NCBI GenBank assembly: GCA_913045175.1
Contig: CAJWQG010000021.1
Coordinates: 1-54,064, forward strand
Direction of reading: 5' to 3'
Length of the DNA stretch: 54,064 bases
Source of the DNA: an uncultured Gammaproteobacteria bacterium
GTDB taxonomy: Bacteria; Pseudomonadota; Gammaproteobacteria; Pseudomonadales; Azotimanducaceae
Part shown: in pieces, positions 48,756 to 54,064 of the stretch
How the letters are laid out: every line of letters starts with the position of its first letter
Numbering within the stretch: position 1 is the stretch's first letter
Made by a program: the position numbers and the translations under genes
The notes under the pieces: generated by a model
Database searches by the model: none
Seen by the model: the letters and a program-made list of their open reading frames with translations, nothing else
Told to the model about the DNA's origin: nothing

Positions 48756-49595
48756 CTATCTTACTTTCTCTATCAAGTCTGCGTATTGATCCAGGACAGG
48801 TAAAACTCGATCGGCTCCAGCTTGGGGCAAACCAAGCATAAACTCGGAGAAACCCTGTTCCATGCGACCTTTTAACTGATCCTCATCGTTGGGTGCACCG
48901 AATAGCGCAAGCGTCAGGTCGTCAGGATTTCTACCTGCATTTTCACAAGCTGCCTTGAAGTTAGCGATCCCGCCACTTCCTGTTCCACCGATGGGCATCC
49001 AGCCGTCACAGTATTCAGCAACGCGATCAAACACCCACTTGGAATTAGCACCCATCCAGATTGGTGGGCCACCTGCTTGCTTTGGTTTCGGCCATGACCA
49101 TATGGGATCAAAGTCGACAAAGTCGCCGTGGAACTCCGCTTCATCGTTATTCCAGATCTCCTTCATGGCAAGGACCTTCTCCCGCACGATCTTCCAACGG
49201 TTTTTGTAGTCCGCACCGTGATTCTCCATCTCTTCCTGATTCCATCCTGCGCCGATGCCGAGAATGAATCGGCCATTCGAGATGTAGTCGAGCGATGCAC
49301 ATTCCTTGGCAAGTGTTATGGGGTCGCGTTCGATTACCAGACATATTCCCGTACCGACCTTCAGATTCTTGGTAACTGAAGCTGCGGCAGTCAGGGCAAC
49401 AAATGGATCATGGGAACGCCAGTATTGTTCAGGCAGATCGCCGCCTCCCGGGAAAGGTGTCTTTCGGGAAACAGGGATGTGCGTATGTTCCGGGACGAAT
49501 AAGTAGTCAAAGCCACGCTCTTCCAGGGCCAGCGCCAGTTCGATGGGCTGAATTGTCTTGTCGGTAGGAAAGATCGAAACGCCGAAATTCGCCAT
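48756..49595 (-). CDS. LLM-class flavin (F420-type) oxidoreductase
   Basis: The 279-aa luciferase-like protein has F-D-Y-L-F-V-P-E-H-T-H-I-P, L-K-V-G-T-G-I-C-L-V-I-E-R-D, G-R-F-I-L-G-I-G-A-G-W-N, and P-P-I-W-M-G-A-N-S. It is intact, unlike the paralogue at 39.3-40.1 kb. Members use F420 or FMN for redox steps on varied substrates. Whether this organism makes F420 cannot be judged here. It lies leftward after COMT by 29 bases. Confidence 0.9.
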   Translation of the reverse strand: MANFGVSIFPTDKTIQPIELALALEERGFDYLFVPEHTHIPVSRKTPFPGGGDLPEQYWRSHDPFVALTAAASVTKNLKVGTGICLVIERDPITLAKECASLDYISNGRFILGIGAGWNQEEMENHGADYKNRWKIVREKVLAMKEIWNNDEAEFHGDFVDFDPIWSWPKPKQAGGPPIWMGANSKWVFDRVAEYCDGWMPIGGTGSGGIANFKAACENAGRNPDDLTLALFGAPNDEDQLKGRMEQGFSEFMLGLPQAGADRVLPVLDQYADLIEKVR

Positions 49596-49704
49596 GGAGT
49601 AGTCCTCGAATGAAAGGAAGGAATTATATGATTGCTTCGGAGCATAAAGAAATCACTTCTATATAGCTGCACTAAGACTCGTTTTTTGGCAGGATAGTCC
49701 TAAA

Positions 49705-49780
49705 GCGGGTGTAGCTCAGTTGGTAGAGTCCCAGCTTCCCAAGCTGGTTGTCGCGAGTTCGACCCTCGTCGCCCGCTCCA
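49705..49780 (+). tRNA. tRNA-Gly (anticodon CCC)
   Basis: The 76 bases fold as a cloverleaf: acceptor GCGGGTG with CGCCCGC, D arm GCTC/GAGT, anticodon stem CCAGC/GCTGG with loop TTCCCAA (anticodon CCC, reading GGG), T arm GCGAG-TTCGACC-CTCGT, and encoded CCA at the end. It is a normal glycine tRNA. The DNA just after it is a patchwork of fragments, which fits tRNA genes as integration sites. Confidence 0.96.
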
Positions 49781-50008
49781 ATTTTAAAGGTCTATAGCTA
49801 ATCAATTGATTTACTTTGTCTTACCGGACGTTATAACCACACACTGGCCACACAAGGGAAAGTTGAGAGCGCAATAGAGTGGATTGAATCGATCTTATCG
49901 AGAGTCTCTTTAGAACTAGACGTATAACTTATTGTTTTCTAAGGGCAAACGATTATCTATCTAGATACCCCCTAAAATACCCCTTTCACATACGGCCCAA
50001 CGAAATCC
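49781..50008. other. Gene-poor stretch next to the tRNA
   Basis: No complete gene is seen. One frame at about 49828-49927 gives protein-like sequence (T-G-R-Y-N-H-T-L-A, then A-I-E-W-I-E-S-I-L-S-R-V) ended by TAA, but it has no start signal and no family I recognise. It may be a leftover of an inserted element. Confidence 0.35.
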
Positions 50009-50521
50009 TTAGTTCAATCCGTACTTTCTAAATCTTTTCTTCAGGGCTAGTTCTCCTCCATCCAGAACGTTAAGGATCGAACTCTTAAATTCGCTATGGG
50101 ATCCGCAAAGAAATCCCGTATTAATTGCCTGTCCGCTATCGTTCAGGTCCTCCATTTCAACGACAAAGTTAGAGTCGGACATCACGACTAGAGAAGCATT
50201 GTGACTAGTCACAATAAACTGCCGTTGCATCTTTTCTTGAAGAATCATCGGCACCACCGTTGTTCCAATGTACTTGTTGTCTAAATTATCCTCGGGTTGA
50301 TCAAGGATGATCGGTCCATCGCCTACGAATATTATTAAAGCGAGAATCGCGGTACCTTTTTGCCCAGCCGATAATTGTTCAATTGGGCGCCAAACACCGG
50401 GGTAGAGTTCAAACTCGATGTTAACCATGTTGTCAATTTTGAGATTAAACTCATGTCGTGAATCTGCGAAGTGCGTAAAATTTTGAGCCATTGAAAGCTT
50501 TGAATCGATTATGGATCCGGT
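50009..50521 (-). pseudogene. C-terminal fragment of an SMC/AAA-type ATPase, fused to an esterase
   Basis: About 170 residues match the nucleotide-binding end of large ABC-type ATPases: signature L-S-A-G-Q-K-G-T-A-I-L-A-L, Walker B P-I-I-L-D-Q-P-E-D-N-L-D-N, the switch His in T-S-H-N-A-S, and a terminal V-L-D-G-G-E-L-A-L-K-K-R-F-R-K-Y-G-L. This layout resembles TrlF-like and other defence or repair ATPases, in which Walker A lies hundreds of residues earlier. The N-terminal part is absent: the frame is joined directly to an esterase at about 50521. On its own the fragment cannot hydrolyse ATP. Confidence 0.75.
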
Positions 50522-51367
50522 ATAGTCTCGCCAGATCCAGCGCAAAGTGTCGGGAAAAATTGCGCCACCATGTTGTAGATCGTGCCCACCCGAGCCCATC
50601 TCGAAGCGATAGTCATAGCGAGCAAACATGAGCGCAGGTTCCATGTTGAGATTGGCAAGCGTCCAGTTTCCCTGGGTGAGATTAATGTCGTTTTCACCGT
50701 CTTGGAGAAATACGCGGATACGTTTGGGGTCGCCGCGGGTTTGACGAATGAGATACGGGTACTCTGATCCGCCCCTCAGTCTGGTGTGGCTGCCGATATG
50801 ACTGATGACCTTGGAGAAAGCATCAGGACGGTGCCAGCCCACCGTAAATGAGACCAGGCCGCCATCACTCATACCAGCGATCGCTCTTCTCGACGCGTCG
50901 TTGACCATATTGTAATCCCTGCTAACTGCCGGAATGATTTCTTCGATCAGAAAACGCGCATAGGTGTCGTTGATTGGAACGTACCAGTCAGAACGTTGAT
51001 CGTAAGGACGTTCTTTTTGACCGGGACTAATAAATATCCCGATGGTGACCGGTATTTCACCCTGGCGAATCAGATTGTCGAAAACGGTGGGTGCTCTTAC
51101 CTGCCCTTTGTTATTCAGGTATGCCTGACCATCCTAGAATACCATGACACAGGCAGGGGTGGCTTCATTGTATTGCGCCGGTACGTAAATCCAGTAGTCG
51201 GTTGTCGTTCCGGGATAGATGCTGCTGGATTCCCAGATGCGTTTTTCAATCGTGCCTTGAGGGACACCTCCCTGTGGGAGGGAATCGATACCGAGAGTGT
51301 AGTCTGCACTCACGTTGGTGGTAGTCAGGAAAAGCAAGGCGGTAGTCAGTAGCGTTCGCATGCGCAC
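50522..51367 (-). pseudogene. Enterochelin-esterase-type hydrolase, amber codon and lost 3' end
   Basis: From ATG 51367 the frame has a signal peptide (L-L-T-T-A-L-L-F-L ending V-S-A), D-Y-W-I-Y-V-P-A-Q-Y, then V-M-V-F followed by TAG (51136-51134) and D-G-Q-A-Y. The family motif there is V-F-Q-D-G, so a CAG Gln codon has probably become TAG. The same frame continues to the nucleophile motif A-I-A-G-M-S-D-G-G, and to H-D-L-Q-H-G-G-A-I-F-P-D-T-L-R-W-I-W-R-D-Y, the usual C-terminal end. The normal stop is missing and the reading runs into the ATPase fragment. Confidence 0.8.
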
Positions 51368-51402
51368 TCGTATTTGGTTGGTAACATTTGAGGAAGGGAA
51401 AT

Positions 51403-52565
51403 CTACTGGCTGCCCATCAGTTCGTCAAAGACAATGTCCTAGTCTACCACATCATCACCGGCAGACTCGATTACGACACGGTCGATTCGACCGACAAAAG
51501 AGAAGGGTGAATCGTAGGATTCGTCTACAGGTGTTTGACTATCCTACCCAACCTCCAATGGTTCGTTGGTGAAGTTATAGTGATGAAAGAGTGCAAGCAG
51601 CCCTTCGCCCGCAGACCTGTCATCCATAAAGAAGCGAACCTGTCCCTCATCCTCACCTGTCCTGGTGACGTCAAGGCGCAGAGTTACTTCGCCCGTGGGT
51701 ATGGTTTCGGATGACGTCACGCGACAAAGTTCGCCGAAATTATTCACCGTATAGTGCAGGCGATTGTCCTGGATGAAAAAACCCCATCCGCCGAACCTTC
51801 CGCCGTCAGATACGATGATGCCACCTTCAGTAGAGTCTCGTTTGATGTGCGCGGTGATGCGATGAGATGCACCGAGTAACCTGGGACCGGCCTTGAAGTG
51901 GTGAGGCAAGACAGCATCCTGATACAGCACCCAACGGCTTTTGGGTTCGGGCCACCAGCCCACGCCGTTTTTACTACTCCCGTCATCCAGCGGCAGTACG
52001 CCATATCGCTCCGCTTCCTGCCACCAGAGGTCGATTATTTCCTTGAGTTTCTCTGGGTACTGTTCGGCCAGGTTGTCGATCTCGGCCATGTCCTCATCCA
52101 GGTGATAGAGTTCCCAGGTTTCTGTCTCAAAGTCATCCCCCTTTGTATGAAATGTGACCGCTTTCCAGCCTTCCTGCCAGATTGCCCGGTGTCCGGTCGT
52201 TTCAAAATGCTGGATCTTTTTGTGAGTGTCTGCGTCGTCGTCATTCAGTGTGTGCGCCATTGATGTGCCATGTAACGGAATTTGCTCAATACCATTGATA
52301 TGGCTTGGTAGAGGTAATCCCACCGGATCGAGTAAGGTGGGCGTCACATCTACCGCATGGTAGAACTGTCGTCGCGTTTCTCCCTTGGCTTTGATGCCCT
52401 CTGGCCAACGGATGATGAGGGGTGCGCGAATGCCCCCGGCGTAGGTATGTCCCTTGTGCCGCTTGAACGGGGTGTTACCCGCCATAGCCCAGCCGAAAGG
52501 ATAAATTCCGTACGAGTGCGGCCCGCCCAGTTCATCCAGACGGGCCAGGTTTTCCTCCACCGTGG
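51403..52565 (-). pseudogene. Arylsulfatase, 5'-truncated, with internal amber codons
   Basis: Homology to arylsulfatases begins near 52563 (T-V-E-E-N-L-A-R-L-D-E-L-G-G) and includes F-G-W-A-M-A-G-N-T-P-F-K-R, P-L-I-I-R-W-P-E-G-I, D-V-T-P-T-L-L-D and W-E-L-Y-H-L-D-E-D. The N-terminal half, with the Cys/Ser that becomes formylglycine, is missing; what lies upstream on this strand is not sulfatase-like. The frame meets TAG at 51546-51544 after L-E-V-G, continues D-S-Q-T-P-V-D-E-S-Y-D-S-P-F, meets TAG at 51441-51439, and ends D-E-L-M-G-S-Q, TAG 51405-51403. So it is a dead gene with at least three lesions. Confidence 0.78.
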
Positions 52566-52589
52566 GTCGATTGCCGCCCCGGGCGCGCG

Positions 52590-52946
52590 CGATGGGCGGC
52601 CATCTGTAATCAATCCGGCGCCCTGTATGGCAAGGAGGGACTAAAGCAACGCCAGGCCGACACGAAGGTAATGCGCGAGGCAATCGAGAAATACGTGGGT
52701 CGGCCGAACCCATATGGCGAGCCTCCCGGCCCCAAGGTCTATTGGCCGCCGGAGATCGGCGGTCCGCTGATGGCAGGCGAAGAGGACGAGGTACGCAATG
52801 GGCTACACAACATAGCGGCCACGTTGCAGGCGCCATCACCAGAATTTGCGGACTATCCTGTTACCGAAATGCTGGTGCCCGATTTCGAGAGGATGACCGA
52901 GGAACAGAAGAAAGACTTCCTCAGGCTCCTGCACGTGGACATGTAG
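52590..52946 (+). pseudogene. Unrecognised 3' gene fragment
   Basis: A rightward frame gives about 118 residues (A-A-I-C-N-Q-S-G-A-L-Y-G-K-E-G-L; then N-P-Y-G-E-P-P-G-P-K-V-Y-W-P-P-E-I-G-G and F-E-R-M-T-E-E-Q-K-K-D-F-L-R-L-L-H-V-D-M) to TAG 52944-52946. The composition and pattern are protein-like, but it lacks a sensible start and begins where the leftward sulfatase breaks off. The ATG at 52671 with weak context would give 91 aa. I cannot assign a family; it is probably the tail of a truncated gene. Confidence 0.45.
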
Positions 52947-53176
52947 GCAGCGACACCAGAAAGGCAATGAATCTGTTGCCCAGTTTGGTTGGTTGGAAGC
53001 TCCCTCTGCCAAAAGTCATGATGCGACGCGGCATTGACGATTTCGTTAGAAGTCCGCTCATGGTCGAAAACCCCGCAGGGGAGGCTATTCCGTCAAGGGG
53101 CTAAGCCTGCGGGCTCTTGGCAAGTGCGATGTTAGTCTATCGTTGCTCTGCTTCCCGATGAAAAACCGGAGACTTC

Positions 53177-54064
53177 ATGGATTTCAGCTACTCTGACAAA
53201 TCACTGCTGCTACAACATCAGCTGATCGATTTTTACGAAGCCAATATAATTCCCCGCTGGGCGGAGTGGCAGACGGCCATCAAGCGAGAAGACAACTCGC
53301 GACCAGGCTTTGTATCGGAACTAAGAGCCAAGGTAAAAGCACAGGGGTTGTGGAACCTTGCCTTGCCAGATCTGCAAAGCGATGAGCCAGGTACCCGTTT
53401 AAGTAATCTTGAATATGCGCCGCTGGCAGAATAAATGGGCCGCTATCATGGTTCGGCCATCGTGTTTAATTGCCAACCACCCGATGTGCCCAACATGATT
53501 GCCTTGCAACACGACGCTAATGAAGCCCAGAGAGAACAATGGTTATTGCCCTTATTGGAGGGCGATATGCGGTCCGCCTTCGCAATGACCGAATATTCGG
53601 TGGCCTCATCCGACGCGACTAATTTCCGCACCAGTATTATTCGAGAGGGCGATGACTACGTTATCAATGGTCATAAATGGTTTATTACCGGGGCGGCCCA
53701 TCCTGACTGCGATTTTTTAATTGTGGTTGGGCAAACCGACCCTGACGAGTCGCGAGCCAGACAGCACTCCACCATTATTGTGCCTACTGCTACCGAAGGA
53801 GTAACGGTAAGTCGTGAGCTTAGCTATCTTGGCAGTCGAGACACCACCGCGCCGATCGGAGAAATTCGATTGGAGAACGTGCGAGTGCCCGCCGAAAACT
53901 TACTGGGTGAGGAGGGCGATGGGTTTGTCTTCGGTCAGGTTCGCCTGGGGCCGGCGCGAGTGCACCACTGCATGCGGGCAGTGGGCAATTGCGAAATGTT
54001 AATCGAACTAATGCTGACGCGTGCCAAAGAACGGTCAACCTTTGGCCGCACGATCAATGATTAC
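53177..54064 (+). pseudogene. Acyl-CoA dehydrogenase, internal TAA, continues past the window
   Basis: From ATG 53177 (after CCGGAG) the frame has 85 codons of an acyl-CoA dehydrogenase N-terminal domain ending L-E-Y-A-P-L-A-E, TAA (53432-53434), then M-G-R-Y-H-G-S-A-I-V-F-N-C in the same frame. Relatives read A-E-I-M-G-R, so the stop replaces one residue. The rest is open to the window end: A-M-T-E-Y-S-V-A-S-S-D-A-T-N-F, G-H-K-W-F-I-T-G-A and L-G-E-E-G-D-G-F. A restart at ATG 53435 would lack the first helical domain. The 3' end is outside the window. Confidence 0.8.

Noticed and set aside
49705-50521. A defined attachment-site duplication for an island
   Set aside because: I looked for a second copy of the tRNA-Gly 3' end (GTTCGACCCTCGTCGCC) and saw none in the window, so no att pair can be claimed.
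53072-53113. Terminator formed by CCCGCAGG and CCTGCGGG
   Set aside because: The loop is long (26 bases) and no T tract follows on either strand, so only weak pairing is shown.
24539-53434. Reassignment of TAG to an amino acid
   Set aside because: Many intact genes here end with TAG at their natural C-terminus (fliI, fliJ, fliL, flhB, mutY, the Rieske and aldolase genes, gntK), and internal TGA and TAA stops occur too. Point nonsense mutations explain the data more simply.

Overview
The window looks like the chromosome of a marine-type gammaproteobacterium. The basis is the flagellar gene order with sigma-54- and sigma-28-like promoters (a polar-flagellum style of control), the mutY-yggX pair, a creBCD remnant, and a catabolic gene set of acyl-CoA dehydrogenases, LLM flavin oxidoreductases, amidohydrolases, a Rieske protein and a sulfatase. 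No 16S rRNA or ribosomal protein gene is present, so the assignment is an inference from gene families and layout.

Region 1, 1-17.8 kb, is visibly AT-rich and well preserved. It holds a flagellar locus read rightward: fliG (3' end), fliH, fliI, fliJ, fliK, fliL, fliM, fliN, fliO, then a large 720-aa flagellin with its own sigma-28-like promoter and a structured leader, a leftward lytic transglycosylase, and fliP, fliQ, fliR, flhB behind a sigma-54-like promoter. Instead of flhA, flhB is followed by a run of unfamiliar single-pass membrane proteins (14.07-17.44 kb). One is a degenerate-AAA/SPOR protein, one an acidic-repeat/coiled-coil protein, and one a small anchored helical protein. These are the best candidates here for an undescribed, flagellum-linked module.

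Region 2, 17.8-19.2 kb, is a border zone. It has little coding sequence, a 17-bp perfect hairpin, a small secreted Pro/Gly/His-rich tandem-repeat protein, and the tail of a broken dipeptidase gene. From here the DNA is visibly more GC-rich.

Region 3, 19.2-31.1 kb, carries a Rieske protein and an HpcH-type aldolase diverging from a fumarylacetoacetate-hydrolase-type enzyme, then an N-acyl-D-amino-acid-deacylase-type amidohydrolase and an enoyl-CoA hydratase. Next come two attC-like sites with two decayed gene cassettes and a tautomerase-like gene, a gluconokinase fused to a membrane domain with gnd and an amidohydrolase, and a wholly decayed creB-creC-creD operon.

Region 4, 31.1-49.6 kb, contains yggX, mutY, a cyclic-nucleotide-binding protein beside a transporter/HEAT-repeat protein, a ferredoxin-NADP reductase, and a Ku gene broken by one amber codon. 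A tight leftward eight-gene operon follows (VOC, two acyl-CoA dehydrogenases, secreted peptidase-like hydrolase, ABC exporter pair, broken LLM enzyme, NAD oxidoreductase). After it come a DUF1992 gene, a peroxiredoxin, a broken EamA gene, a catechol-O-methyltransferase-like gene and an LLM enzyme.

Region 5, 49.7-54.06 kb, starts at a tRNA-Gly(CCC) gene and is heavily rearranged. An esterase gene with an amber codon is fused in frame to the C-terminus of an ABC-type ATPase, a sulfatase is cut at its 5' end and carries internal stops, an unknown gene fragment abuts it, and the last acyl-CoA dehydrogenase has an internal TAA.

A theme across 19-54 kb is gene decay by single nonsense codons (often TAG) and a few frameshifts, next to intact neighbours. 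TAG is also a common terminal stop codon here, so recoding is not the simplest explanation.
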